NCBI GenBank assembly: GCA_003240735.1
Contig: QFNE01000005.1
Location: forward strand, 62,001 to 126,000
Direction: 5' to 3'
Length of the DNA: 64,000 nt
Source: Paracoccus denitrificans
GTDB lineage: Bacteria > Pseudomonadota > Alphaproteobacteria > Rhodobacterales > Rhodobacteraceae
The translations under genes and the position numbers were made by a program. Numbering within the stretch: position 1 is the stretch's first letter; the number at the start of each line of letters is the position of its first letter. Positions 17,122 to 25,644 of this stretch are shown piece by piece. Under the pieces are notes generated by a model that searched no databases, was not told the DNA's origin, and saw nothing but the letters and a program-made list of their open reading frames with translations.

Positions 17122-19005
17122 ATGACCGACACACCCTCCGCCCCCATCACCACGACGACGCCCCCTGTCAGGACGGGCCACGCGTTGATCCAGGATTACT
17201 GCAAGCGCCTGGATTCCAGCCCCGGCGTTTACCGCATGCTGGATCAGCAGGGGGCGGTGCTTTACGTGGGCAAGGCGCGGAACCTGAAGGCGCGGGTGTC
17301 GAACTATGCCCGCAAGACCGGGCATTCGGGTCGCATCGCGCGGATGATCCGCGAAACTGCCAGCATGATGTTCCTGACGACGCGCACGGAAACCGAGGCG
17401 CTGCTGCTGGAACAGAACCTCATCAAGCAGCTGAAGCCCCGCTACAACGTGCTGCTTCGGGACGACAAATCGTTTCCGAACATTCTGGTCGCCAAGTCGC
17501 ATCCGTTTGCCCAGATCAAGAAGCACCGCGGGGCGAAATCGGAAAAGGGCGATTACTACGGGCCGTTTGCCAGCGCAGGTGCCGTCAACCGGACGCTGAA
17601 CCAACTGCAGCGGGTGTTCCTGCTGCGGTCCTGCACGGATTCGACCTTTGGCAGCCGCACGCGGCCCTGCCTGCTGCACCAGATCAAACGGTGCAGCGCG
17701 CCCTGCGTGGGACGGATCGATCTGCCCGACTATCAGGCGCTCGTCAGCGATGCCGAGCGGTTCCTGCAGGGCAAGTCCACGGCGGTCCAAGCCAACCTTG
17801 CCGCGGAAATGGCCACGGCCGCCGCCGACATGGAATATGAACGCGCCGCCGCGCTGCGCGACCGCATCAAGGCGCTGACCGCCGTCCAGTCAGTGCAGGC
17901 GATCAACCCCAAGGGCGTGGCCGAGGCCGACGTCGTCGCCCTGCACATGGAGGGCGGGCAGGCTTGCGTTCAGGTGTTCTTCATCCGCGGCAACCAAAGC
18001 TGGGGGAACCGCGACTTCTATCCTCGTCTGGGCGGGGCGGAGTCCGCGGATGAGGTGATGCAGGCGTTCCTGGTCCAGTTCTACGACGACAAGGTTCCAC
18101 CGCGGCTGATCCTGCTGTCCGACGGGATCGAGGATCCGGATCTGATGGCGGACCTTCTGTCAGCCAAGGCCGGTCGCCGGGTCGCCGTCGGCGTGCCGCA
18201 GCGTGGCGAAAAGGCCGAGCTTGTCGAGAACGCCCGCCGGAACGCTCGCGAAAGCCTGACACGGCGCATGTCGGAAAGCGCCGCGCAGCATCGCCTGCTG
18301 GAGGGCATGGCCGAGGTGTTCGACCTGCCGTCGGCACCACGCCGGATCGAGATCTACGACAACAGCCACATTCAGGGCGCGGCCGCCGTGGGGGGCATGG
18401 TCGTGTCCGGGCCGGAAGGCTGGATGAAGAGTCAGTACCGCAAGTTCAACATCAAAGGGACCGAGATCACCCCGGGCGACGACTTCGGCATGATGCGTGA
18501 AGTGCTGACACGTCGCTTTTCCCGCCTGCTGAAGGAAGACCCGGACCGCACGTCCGAAATGTGGCCCGATCTGCTGTTGATCGATGGCGGCGCGGGTCAG
18601 GTGTCTGCGGTCGCAGGGATTTTGGCGGATCTGGGTGTCGATGACATCGCCATGATCGGCGTCGCCAAAGGGACCGACCGCGACCACGGCAAAGAGGTGT
18701 TTTACCGTCAGGGCAAACCGCCATTTGCATTGCCCATGAACCACCCGGTTCTGTACTTCACCCAGCGCCTGCGGGACGAGGCGCACCGCTGGGCGATCGG
18801 CACCCACCGGGCCCGCCGGACCAAACAGACATTCGCCAACCCGTTGGACGAGATTGCCGGCATCGGCGCCAGCCGCAAACGCGCGCTGCTGGCTCATTTC
18901 GGCAGTGCCAAGGCCGTCGCCCGGGCGGGTCTGACCGATCTGCAGGCCGTGGAAGGGATTTCCGAACGCATGGCGCAGACGATCCACGATCATTTCAATG
19001 CCTGA
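17122..19005 (+). CDS. uvrC: Excinuclease ABC subunit C
   Basis: A 627-aa UvrC, the nuclease that makes both incisions in nucleotide excision repair after UvrA and UvrB have marked a lesion. In order: GIY-YIG domain (GVYRMLDQQG..LYVGKARNLKARV, about 30-110), a cysteine cluster (CLLHQIKRCSAPCVG), a UvrB-binding UVR segment (about 215-250), an RNase H-like domain with EIYDNSHIQG and LLLIDGGAGQV, and a C-terminal helix-hairpin-helix pair (IAGIGASRKRALL, VEGISERMAQ). The ATG at 17122 is preceded by a weak site; a longer frame from 17071 is less likely. The usual partner pgsA is not downstream. No LexA-type GTTC-N7-GTTC box is visible upstream. Confidence 0.95.
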   Translation: MTDTPSAPITTTTPPVRTGHALIQDYCKRLDSSPGVYRMLDQQGAVLYVGKARNLKARVSNYARKTGHSGRIARMIRETASMMFLTTRTETEALLLEQNLIKQLKPRYNVLLRDDKSFPNILVAKSHPFAQIKKHRGAKSEKGDYYGPFASAGAVNRTLNQLQRVFLLRSCTDSTFGSRTRPCLLHQIKRCSAPCVGRIDLPDYQALVSDAERFLQGKSTAVQANLAAEMATAAADMEYERAAALRDRIKALTAVQSVQAINPKGVAEADVVALHMEGGQACVQVFFIRGNQSWGNRDFYPRLGGAESADEVMQAFLVQFYDDKVPPRLILLSDGIEDPDLMADLLSAKAGRRVAVGVPQRGEKAELVENARRNARESLTRRMSESAAQHRLLEGMAEVFDLPSAPRRIEIYDNSHIQGAAAVGGMVVSGPEGWMKSQYRKFNIKGTEITPGDDFGMMREVLTRRFSRLLKEDPDRTSEMWPDLLLIDGGAGQVSAVAGILADLGVDDIAMIGVAKGTDRDHGKEVFYRQGKPPFALPMNHPVLYFTQRLRDEAHRWAIGTHRARRTKQTFANPLDEIAGIGASRKRALLAHFGSAKAVARAGLTDLQAVEGISERMAQTIHDHFNA

Positions 19006-19058
19006 CCGTGTCGCCCGAAGGGTGGATATTTAAGTGACGAAGAGGGGATGCGCGACGG

Positions 19059-19829
19059 CTACAGCAACCCTTCCGCCCGAAAGCTGAGCTCGCGGGATTT
19101 GCCGATGATCAGGTGGTCGTGGACCGTCAGGCCCATGACCTTGGCTGCATCGACGATGCGGGCGGTCATGGTGATGTCCGCATCGCTGGGGCTGGGGTCG
19201 CCCGACGGGTGATTGTGGACAAGGATCATCGCGCTCGCATTCAGTTCCAGCGCGCGGCGCATGATTTCGCGGGGATAGACCGGAACATGATCGACTGTCC
19301 CCCGCGCCTGTTCTTCGTCGGCGACGAGGACGTTCTTGCGATCAAGGTAAAGGACGCGGAACTGTTCGATTTCCGCATGCCCCATCGCCGTGTGGCAGTA
19401 ATCCAGAAGCGCGTCCCATGACGACAGCACTGGCCGCTGGATCACGCGGGACCGGGCCAGACGCTGCGCCGCTGCGGCGACGATCTTGAGTTCGCAGATG
19501 ACGGCGGGACCGACGCCATCCACCTGTTCCAGTCGGGCAGGTTCGGCGGACAGGATGCGGTTGAAGTCACCGAACATCTCCAGCAGCCGACGCGCCAACG
19601 GCTTGACGTCCTGACGCGGGATGGCACGGAAAAGGACCAGCTCCAACAGCTCATAATCTGGCAGGGCGGATTGGCCACCGGCCATGAAGCGGTCCCGCAG
19701 CCGTGCGCGGTGATCGGCGATATAGCTGGGCAGGCGCGCGCCGGGCCTGACTGGCACGGGTGCAGCCGCCTCATCCGGGGCAAAGCCGAACAGTGGCGGA
19801 GAGACTTCGTTGAACTGGTTTGCGGTCAT
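19059..19829 (-). CDS. radC: RadC family protein (JAB/MPN domain)
   Basis: A 256-aa RadC. An N-terminal helix-hairpin-helix region (about 60-130) is followed by a JAB/MPN domain with the zinc motif HNHPSGDPSPSD. The molecular function is debated: the family was once linked to DNA repair and is induced with competence genes in some bacteria. A complete TTAA-N7-TTAA motif lies about 25-40 bases before its start on the minus strand, which suggests CtrA control. The gene is downstream of dnaJ on the same strand, 35 bases away, but its own regulatory site argues for a separate promoter. It is convergent with uvrC. Confidence 0.9.
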   Translation of the reverse strand: MTANQFNEVSPPLFGFAPDEAAAPVPVRPGARLPSYIADHRARLRDRFMAGGQSALPDYELLELVLFRAIPRQDVKPLARRLLEMFGDFNRILSAEPARLEQVDGVGPAVICELKIVAAAAQRLARSRVIQRPVLSSWDALLDYCHTAMGHAEIEQFRVLYLDRKNVLVADEEQARGTVDHVPVYPREIMRRALELNASAMILVHNHPSGDPSPSDADITMTARIVDAAKVMGLTVHDHLIIGKSRELSFRAEGLL

Positions 19830-19853
19830 CCATCGATGATCGGCGCAAACCGG

Positions 19854-19868
19854 TTAACGCAGGGTTAA
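19854..19868. promoter_or_regulatory. Full CtrA-type motif TTAA-N7-TTAA before radC
   Basis: TTAA at 19854 and TTAA at 19865 are separated by exactly seven bases (CGCAGGG). On the minus strand the second half reads TTAACC, matching the extended TTAA-N7-TTAAC consensus. It overlaps the dnaJ stop codon and lies just upstream of radC. It is the only full match I found when reading the window. Confidence 0.55.
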
Positions 19869-21022
19869 GCGCCGAGACCGTCCCAGAAGCTTTTGATCTT
19901 GCCGAAGAAGCTGGCCGTGCGGGGGCTGTTTTCGGCCTGAATGCCCTGAAATTCACGCAGCAGCTCGCGCTGGCGCGCGGTCAGGTTCACCGGGGTTTCG
20001 ACAGTCAGTTCGATCAGCATGTCGCCGAAATCGCCCTGCATCCCCGACCCGTGGCGCAGAGGCGGCATCCCCTTGCCGCGCAGGCGCATCTGCTGGCCGC
20101 TTTGCGCACCGGCCGCAACCTTGACGCTGGAACGCCCCCCGTCGATCGTCGGCACCTCAACCTCTCCGCCAAGGGCCGCCGTGGCCATCGGGACGGGGAC
20201 CTGACAGGCCAATGTCTTGCCGTCGCGCAGGAACAGCTCATGCGCCAGAACATCGACGAAGATGTAAAGATCGCCGGATGGGCCGCCGCGCATGCCTGCG
20301 CCACCCTCGCCGGCCAAGCGGATGCGGGTGCCGGTTTCAACGCCCGCAGGCACATTCACTGACAGCGTGCGTTCGCGTTCGATATGGCCCGCACCGCCAC
20401 ATGCGGTGCAGGGATTCTTGACGATCTGGCCGTTGCCATTACAGGTCGGGCAGGTCCGCTCGACTGTGAAGAAGCCCTGGCTTGCCCGCACCTTTCCCAT
20501 GCCCGAACAGGTCGGGCAGGTCACCGGCTCGACCGCGCCTTCGGCGCCGGTGCCGTTGCATTCCTCGCACGAAACGCTGCCGGGAACCGTGATCTTTTTC
20601 TGGATACCGGCATACGCCTCTTCCAGAGTGACATGCATGTTGTAACGCAGGTCCTGACCGCGCGACGGGCCGTCACGGCGTCCGCCCGCGCGACCGCCCA
20701 TCATGTCACCGAAAAGATCTTCGAACACGTCGGCAAAGGCGCTGCCGAAATCACCCTGATACGCGCCGCGGCCGCCGCCGAACCCACCGCCGCCGTTTTC
20801 GAACGCGGCGTGGCCGAACCGGTCATAGGCCGCCTTGCGCTGAGGGTCCTTCAGACACTCATACGCCTCGTTGACGGTCTTGAACTCCGATTCCGACACC
20901 GTGCAATTCGGGTTGCGGTCGGGGTGTAGTTGCTTGGCCTTGGTGCGGTACGCCTTCTTGATCTCGTCGGCAGACGCGCCGCGAGCCACACCTAATGTTT
21001 CATAGAAATCGCGTTTGGCCAT
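19865..21022 (-). CDS. dnaJ: Chaperone DnaJ (Hsp40)
   Basis: A 385-aa type I Hsp40 that stimulates DnaK ATPase and delivers unfolded substrates. The J domain carries HPD in KQLHPDRNPN. A Gly/Phe-rich linker (about 75-110) follows, then four CxxCxGxG zinc repeats (CEECNGTG, CPTCSGMG, CPTCNGNG, CTACGGAG) and the C-terminal substrate-binding domains. All parts are complete. It lies 91 bases after dnaK on the same strand with a strong hairpin terminator in between, so it is expressed by read-through or from an internal promoter. Confidence 0.96.
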   Translation of the reverse strand: MAKRDFYETLGVARGASADEIKKAYRTKAKQLHPDRNPNCTVSESEFKTVNEAYECLKDPQRKAAYDRFGHAAFENGGGGFGGGRGAYQGDFGSAFADVFEDLFGDMMGGRAGGRRDGPSRGQDLRYNMHVTLEEAYAGIQKKITVPGSVSCEECNGTGAEGAVEPVTCPTCSGMGKVRASQGFFTVERTCPTCNGNGQIVKNPCTACGGAGHIERERTLSVNVPAGVETGTRIRLAGEGGAGMRGGPSGDLYIFVDVLAHELFLRDGKTLACQVPVPMATAALGGEVEVPTIDGGRSSVKVAAGAQSGQQMRLRGKGMPPLRHGSGMQGDFGDMLIELTVETPVNLTARQRELLREFQGIQAENSPRTASFFGKIKSFWDGLGA

Positions 21023-21059
21023 GTTCGTCAGATGTCCGTGTCGTCCAAAAACAGGTCGT

Positions 21060-21098
21060 CTAATAAAATGACCGGCCCGCTAATGTGGCGGGCCGGTC
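21060..21098 (-). terminator. Stem-loop terminator between dnaK and dnaJ
   Basis: On the plus strand GACCGGCCCGC (21070-21080), loop TAATGTG, GCGGGCCGGTC (21088-21098): a perfect 11-bp stem. In the minus-strand RNA it is followed by AUUUUAUUA. It lies between the dnaK stop and the dnaJ start and may attenuate dnaJ relative to dnaK. Confidence 0.8.
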
Positions 21099-21113
21099 AG
21101 TCATGTCAGGCGC

Positions 21114-23030
21114 TTACTTGCGCTTTTTGTCGTCTTCGCCAAGGTCTTCGAAGTCGGCGTCGACGATGTCATCGTCCACGTTGCGCGGTTGATCTGCATC
21201 ATCGGCGCCCGACTCGTCGGCCTGCGTCGATTTGTAGATCGCCTCGCCCAGCTTCATCGACGCATCCATGACGTTCTGGATGCCGCCCTTGATCTTGCCG
21301 GCGTCTTCCGACTTCACCGCCTCTTCCAGCGCGTTGACTGCCAGTTCGATCGCCTCGACGGTCGAGCTGTCGACCTTGTCGCCGTGATCTTCCAGCGACT
21401 TGCGGGTCGAATGGATCAGACCTTCGGCCTGGTTCTTGGCCTCGACCAGCTCGCGACGGCCTTTGTCGGCTTCGGCGTTGGCCTCTGCGTCCTTGACCAT
21501 GTTCTCGATCTCTTCATCGGACAGACCGCCCGACGCCTGGATCGTGATGTTCTGGGTCTTGCCGGTGCCTTTGTCCTTGGCGCTGACCGACACGATGCCG
21601 TTGGCGTCGATGTCGAACGTCACCTCGATCTGGGGCATGCCGCGCGGTGCGGGCGGGATGTCTTCCAGATTGAACTGGCCGAGCATCTTGTTGTCCGCGG
21701 CCATCTCACGCTCGCCTTGGAAGACCCGGATCGTCACAGCGTTCTGGTTGTCTTCCGCGGTCGAGAAGACCTGCGACTTCTTGGTCGGGATGGTGGTGTT
21801 GCGGTCGATCAGACGCGTGAACACGCCACCCAGCGTTTCGATGCCCAGGGACAGCGGCGTCACGTCCAGCAAAACGACATCCTTGACGTCGCCTTGCAGA
21901 ACGCCCGCCTGAATGGCGGCACCCAGCGCCACGACTTCGTCCGGGTTGACGCCCTTGTGGGGGTCCTTGCCGAAGAACGCCGCAACCTCTTCGATGACTT
22001 TCGGCATGCGGGTCTGACCGCCGACCAGAATGACTTCGTCGATGTCGCCTTTGGTCAGACCTGCGTCTTTCAGGGCCGCCTGACAGGGCTTCAGCGTGTC
22101 CTTGATCAGGCCGCCGACAAGGCTGTCCAGTTTCGCGCGGGTCAGTTTCATGACCAGGTGCAGCGGTGCGCCCGTGTCCTTGTCCATCGCGATGAACGGC
22201 TGGTTGATTTCCGTCTCCATCGCCGAGGACAGCTCGATCTTGGCTTTCTCAGCGGCCTCTTTCAGGCGCTGGAGCGCCATCTTGTCCTTGGTCAAATCGA
22301 CGCCGTGTTCCTTTTTGAACTCGTCCGCCAGATACTGAACGATGCGCATGTCGAAGTCTTCGCCGCCAAGGAACGTGTCCCCGTTGGTCGATTTCACTTC
22401 GAACAGGCCGTCGTCGATTTCCAGGATGGTGATGTCGAACGTCCCGCCACCAAGGTCATAGACCGCGATGGTTTTCGATTCTTTCTTGTCCAGACCATAA
22501 GCCAGTGCGGCTGCGGTCGGCTCGTTGATGATGCGAAGGACTTCCAGACCGGCGATCTTGCCAGCGTCCTTGGTCGCCTGACGCTGTGCGTCGTTGAAAT
22601 ACGCGGGAACGGTGATGACGGCCTGATTGACGCTTTCACCCAGATACGATTCCGCGGTTTCCTTCATCTTCTGAAGGATCATCGCGCTGATCTGCGCGGG
22701 GGAGTATTTTTCACCCTGCACTTCGACCCACGCGTCGCCATTGCCACCATCCACGATGTGGAAAGGCACAAGTTTCTTGTCCTTCTCGACTTCCGGGTCG
22801 GTGACGCGGCGGCCGATCAGACGCTTGACGGCGAAGATGGTGTTTTCGGGGTTGGTGACCGCCTGGCGTTTCGCCGGCTGCCCAACAAGACGTTCGCTTC
22901 CCTTGAAGGCGACGACCGATGGGGTCGTGCGTGCGCCTTCGGCATTTTCGATCACCTTCGGCTGGCTGCCATCCATGATGGCGATACAGCTGTTGGTGGT
23001 CCCAAGGTCGATACCGATAACTTTGGCCAT
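21114..23030 (-). CDS. dnaK: Chaperone DnaK (Hsp70)
   Basis: A 638-aa Hsp70. The nucleotide-binding domain starts MAKVIGIDLGTTNSCIAI and holds IYDLGGGTFD-like (AVYDLGGGTFDITIL) and ILVGGQTRMPKV motifs. The substrate domain follows the DVTPLSLGIETLGG linker region, and the tail is acidic (DADFEDLGEDDKKRK). It folds and refolds cytoplasmic proteins with DnaJ and GrpE. A sigma-32-type promoter lies about 110 bases upstream. The antisense strand carries a long open frame across the gene, a known artefact of dnaK codon use. Confidence 0.98.
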   Translation of the reverse strand: MAKVIGIDLGTTNSCIAIMDGSQPKVIENAEGARTTPSVVAFKGSERLVGQPAKRQAVTNPENTIFAVKRLIGRRVTDPEVEKDKKLVPFHIVDGGNGDAWVEVQGEKYSPAQISAMILQKMKETAESYLGESVNQAVITVPAYFNDAQRQATKDAGKIAGLEVLRIINEPTAAALAYGLDKKESKTIAVYDLGGGTFDITILEIDDGLFEVKSTNGDTFLGGEDFDMRIVQYLADEFKKEHGVDLTKDKMALQRLKEAAEKAKIELSSAMETEINQPFIAMDKDTGAPLHLVMKLTRAKLDSLVGGLIKDTLKPCQAALKDAGLTKGDIDEVILVGGQTRMPKVIEEVAAFFGKDPHKGVNPDEVVALGAAIQAGVLQGDVKDVVLLDVTPLSLGIETLGGVFTRLIDRNTTIPTKKSQVFSTAEDNQNAVTIRVFQGEREMAADNKMLGQFNLEDIPPAPRGMPQIEVTFDIDANGIVSVSAKDKGTGKTQNITIQASGGLSDEEIENMVKDAEANAEADKGRRELVEAKNQAEGLIHSTRKSLEDHGDKVDSSTVEAIELAVNALEEAVKSEDAGKIKGGIQNVMDASMKLGEAIYKSTQADESGADDADQPRNVDDDIVDADFEDLGEDDKKRK

Positions 23031-23138
23031 GAGATTACCTTTCTTGCGGCGATAGTACGGAGTGCGGGTCCCTTATGGCCCCCGCAGCCCTGATCCCAGA
23101 GACTGACGGCCGGATCGTCCGACCGGGCCTGAAAGGCT

Positions 23139-23166
23139 ATATAGGGAGGCACTTTGGCCGTGCAAG
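23139..23166 (-). promoter_or_regulatory. Sigma-32 (RpoH)-type promoter of dnaK
   Basis: On the minus strand CTTG (23166-23163) is followed after 17 bases by CCTATAT (23145-23139). This matches the alphaproteobacterial heat-shock promoter pattern CTTG-N17/18-CYTATnT. The expected transcript would have a leader of about 100 bases before the dnaK ATG. Confidence 0.75.
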
Positions 23167-23202
23167 CAGGCCGATGCCGTCAAGCCGAAAGGAATCGGGG
23201 CA

Positions 23203-23826
23203 ATGGGACTGACTGATCTGCAACCGTTGGATATCCGTGGGTTCCAGCTTTATCGCGGTGCGCTGGACGGTGGGCAGCAGCGCGCGATGCTGTCTGACGT
23301 GCAGGCGATCTGGCAGGCGGCGCCGCCGACCCGCTATCTGACACGGCGGGGGCAGATGTCTGTGGAAATGACCTCGGCCGGGCGGGTCGGGTGGTTCAGC
23401 GACCGACGCGGATACCGCTATGCCCGCGCGCAGCCGGACGGGGCGCCGTGGCCGGCGATACCCGACCGGATGCTGGACCTGTGGCGGGGTGTGGTGCCCG
23501 ATGCCGCGCCCGCGGATACGTGCCTGATCAACCTTTATCGCGGCACCGCCCGGATGGGGATGCATCAGGACCGGGATGAGGCCGACCTGCGCTGGCCTGT
23601 CGTGTCCGTCAGTCTCGGGGACGAGGCACTGTTTCGCATCGGCAACGTGGAACCCGGCGGCAAGACCGAAAGCGTCTGGCTGCAGTCGGGCGATGTGGTG
23701 GTCATGGGGGGCGACGCACGGCTGCGCCACCACGGCATCGACCGCATCCGCGTGGGCAGCAGCAGCCTTGTACCCGGCGGCGGGCGGATCAACCTGACCC
23801 TGCGCGTGGCGCTGCCGGTTAGCTGA
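23203..23826 (+). CDS. alkB: Alpha-ketoglutarate-dependent dioxygenase AlkB
   Basis: A 207-aa Fe(II)/2-oxoglutarate dioxygenase of the AlkB family, which removes alkyl groups from DNA or RNA bases by oxidation. The iron ligands are in MHQDRDEADL (H and D) and RHHGIDRI (second H); the 2-oxoglutarate arginines are in RINLTLRVA. The substrate lid and the N-terminal segment are of normal length. The ATG at 23203 follows GGGGCA. It is divergent from dnaK across 172 bases that contain the dnaK heat-shock promoter, and convergent with kpsM. No Ada regulator is visible. Confidence 0.93.
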   Translation: MGLTDLQPLDIRGFQLYRGALDGGQQRAMLSDVQAIWQAAPPTRYLTRRGQMSVEMTSAGRVGWFSDRRGYRYARAQPDGAPWPAIPDRMLDLWRGVVPDAAPADTCLINLYRGTARMGMHQDRDEADLRWPVVSVSLGDEALFRIGNVEPGGKTESVWLQSGDVVVMGGDARLRHHGIDRIRVGSSSLVPGGGRINLTLRVALPVS

Positions 23827-23858
23827 GGCGCGCCGATCGCATAGTGGCGCTGATCCGA

Positions 23859-24683
23859 TCAGACGGCGCGGTTGGACCAGCTTCTTGATTGCGACTTGCG
23901 GGTGAAGAATTCCAGCATCAGGCCGACCATCAGCACCGCAAGGGACACGATCAGCGGATGCCACACGTTCGAATTGCGCGGGATATAGTTCACGAACACA
24001 TCCCCGCGCAGTTGGTCGATGATGTGAAACAGCGGGTTCCAGTCGAACATGTTCAGCAGGACCAGCGGCATCGCGTTGGCCACGAACATCTTGCCCGACG
24101 CGATCATGTTGACGCGCTGATAGACCTGCCGCGCAATCGTGGCCCCCCGTGGCCACCAGGGCGATATGGCCACGATCACCAGCCCCACCGCGATGCCATA
24201 GAACCAGGCCAGCAGGAACATCGCCAAAGCCCCGATCGGGTATTCGATATCGATCGGGTTCCCAAAGAAATGATACGCCAGAAGGATGGCCGCCATGGCG
24301 ATCACCTGACTGTAGAGCGCCGACAGCGCACCGGCGACAAACAGGATCGTGGTGTTGATCGGGCCGTGCTGCAGAATGGGATTGTTGGGCGACGCCATCG
24401 CCGCCGCAGCCACCGCCTTGGTGTGCGTCAGATAGATCCCCATCCCGGTCATGATGAACAGCAGATGGTCCCCGCGCAGCGGGCTCGTACTGATGCCAAG
24501 AACCCAGTACATCGCCACGAACATGCCGACCAGCAGGACCGACTGGATGACATCCTGCGCGATGACCATGATCACGTTGTGATCGCGCTGGCGCAGATTG
24601 TGAGACGTCTGGTTATAGATCAGGCGAAGGGTGGTTCCGACCGCACCCAGCATGGAGTGCGCACGGCGTTGTTCGAACATCAT
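23859..24683 (-). CDS. ABC-2 type permease of a capsule/polysaccharide exporter (KpsM-like)
   Basis: A 274-aa ABC-2 permease with six hydrophobic segments. The start MMFEQRRAHSMLGAVGTTL and the internal GDHLLFIMTGMGIYLTHTKA match Rhodobacterales KpsM-type proteins, which export capsular or surface polysaccharide through the inner membrane. I chose the ATG at 24683, which has AAGG nine bases upstream; an ATG at 24698 would add five residues. The matching ATPase (KpsT) and the outer parts (KpsD/KpsE) are not in the window, so the permease is separated from its partners. It is divergent from cysQ and the glycan genes. Confidence 0.85.
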   Translation of the reverse strand: MMFEQRRAHSMLGAVGTTLRLIYNQTSHNLRQRDHNVIMVIAQDVIQSVLLVGMFVAMYWVLGISTSPLRGDHLLFIMTGMGIYLTHTKAVAAAAMASPNNPILQHGPINTTILFVAGALSALYSQVIAMAAILLAYHFFGNPIDIEYPIGALAMFLLAWFYGIAVGLVIVAISPWWPRGATIARQVYQRVNMIASGKMFVANAMPLVLLNMFDWNPLFHIIDQLRGDVFVNYIPRNSNVWHPLIVSLAVLMVGLMLEFFTRKSQSRSWSNRAV

Positions 24684-24793
24684 CGCAGTGGCCTTCATGG
24701 CGCGCGCGGCACGGAAATGCGTTTTGGTGACGGGCGGGCCGCTTGCCCTGACCGCCGCCTCGCATAATATGCCGGGAACGGGGCTCGGTTCAA

Positions 24794-24813
24794 TCCGGCG
24801 CCCTTGCGCCGGA
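24794..24813. other. Perfect 8-bp stem-loop in the cysQ leader
   Basis: TCCGGCGC (24794-24801), loop CCTT, GCGCCGGA (24806-24813), ending 23 bases before the cysQ start. No T-run follows. It may be a leader structure or an mRNA end structure. Confidence 0.45.
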
Positions 24814-24836
24814 CGGCGATTGGTGGGGGAAAGCGA

Positions 24837-25637
24837 ATGCAATTTGATCAATTGACAGTGCGCATGCGTGAACTCGCGCTTCAGGCCGGTGACAAGATTA
24901 TGGAAATCTATCAGCGCCCCGACTTCGAAGTGCGGGCGAAATCCGACGACTCGCCGGTGACCGAGGCGGATGAGGCAGCGGACCGGCTGATCTATGACGG
25001 GCTGCGGGCGTCGTTTCCTGAAATCCCCGTTGTCACCGAAGAGCAGGCCGCGACCCACGCGCAGGATGTTCAGACCTTCCTGATCGTCGATCCGCTGGAC
25101 GGCACCAAGGAGTTCGTTCAGCGCCGCGGCGATTTCACGGTCAACATCGCCTATGTCGAAAACGGCGTCCCCACGCGCGGCGTGGTCTATGCCCCCGCCC
25201 GGGGACGGCTGTTCTATACCCTGGCCGACGGCCGCTCGGTCGAGGAGATGGCCCCCTTCGGCCCCAATCCCGGCGTGACGAAACCCATCGGCGTGAACCC
25301 CATCCCGGACAATCGCGGCCTGATGGTCGTCGCGTCGAAATCGCACCGCGATCAGGCGACCGACGACTATATCGGACTTTACGGCGTGCGGGACATGACC
25401 TCGGCCGGGTCATCCCTGAAATTCTGCCTCGTCGCGACCGGAGAGGCGGACCTTTACCCGCGGCTCGGCCGCACGATGGAGTGGGACACCGCCGCGGGCG
25501 ATGCCGTTCTGCGCGGCGCGGGCGGTCACGTCGTGCGCTTTGACGACCAGAAGACCCTGACCTATGGCAAGGCGGGTTTCGAAAACCCGTTCTTCATCGC
25601 CTATGCGCCGGGCGTTCTGCTGCAACCCCAAGCCTAG
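24837..25637 (+). CDS. cysQ: 3'(2'),5'-bisphosphate nucleotidase CysQ
   Basis: A 266-aa member of the inositol monophosphatase fold. The metal motif IVDPLDGTKEFVQRRGDFTVNIA and the second motif EWDTAAGDAVLR are complete. CysQ hydrolyses 3'-phosphoadenosine 5'-phosphate (PAP), the product left when PAPS donates sulfate, to AMP. The ATG at 24837 follows TGGGGGA. It starts a plus-strand series of surface-glycan genes that ends with a sulfotransferase at 33670, and I infer that the two are functionally linked: the transferase makes PAP, CysQ removes it. CysQ also serves sulfate assimilation in general, so the link is not proof. Confidence 0.9.
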   Translation: MQFDQLTVRMRELALQAGDKIMEIYQRPDFEVRAKSDDSPVTEADEAADRLIYDGLRASFPEIPVVTEEQAATHAQDVQTFLIVDPLDGTKEFVQRRGDFTVNIAYVENGVPTRGVVYAPARGRLFYTLADGRSVEEMAPFGPNPGVTKPIGVNPIPDNRGLMVVASKSHRDQATDDYIGLYGVRDMTSAGSSLKFCLVATGEADLYPRLGRTMEWDTAAGDAVLRGAGGHVVRFDDQKTLTYGKAGFENPFFIAYAPGVLLQPQA

Positions 25638-25644
25638 GTTTCTG

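Noticed and set aside
21189..23093. 634-codon open frame antisense to dnaK
   Set aside because: Long antisense frames over dnaK come from its codon bias; the product shows no domain, and the dnaK promoter and sequence on the other strand are unambiguous.
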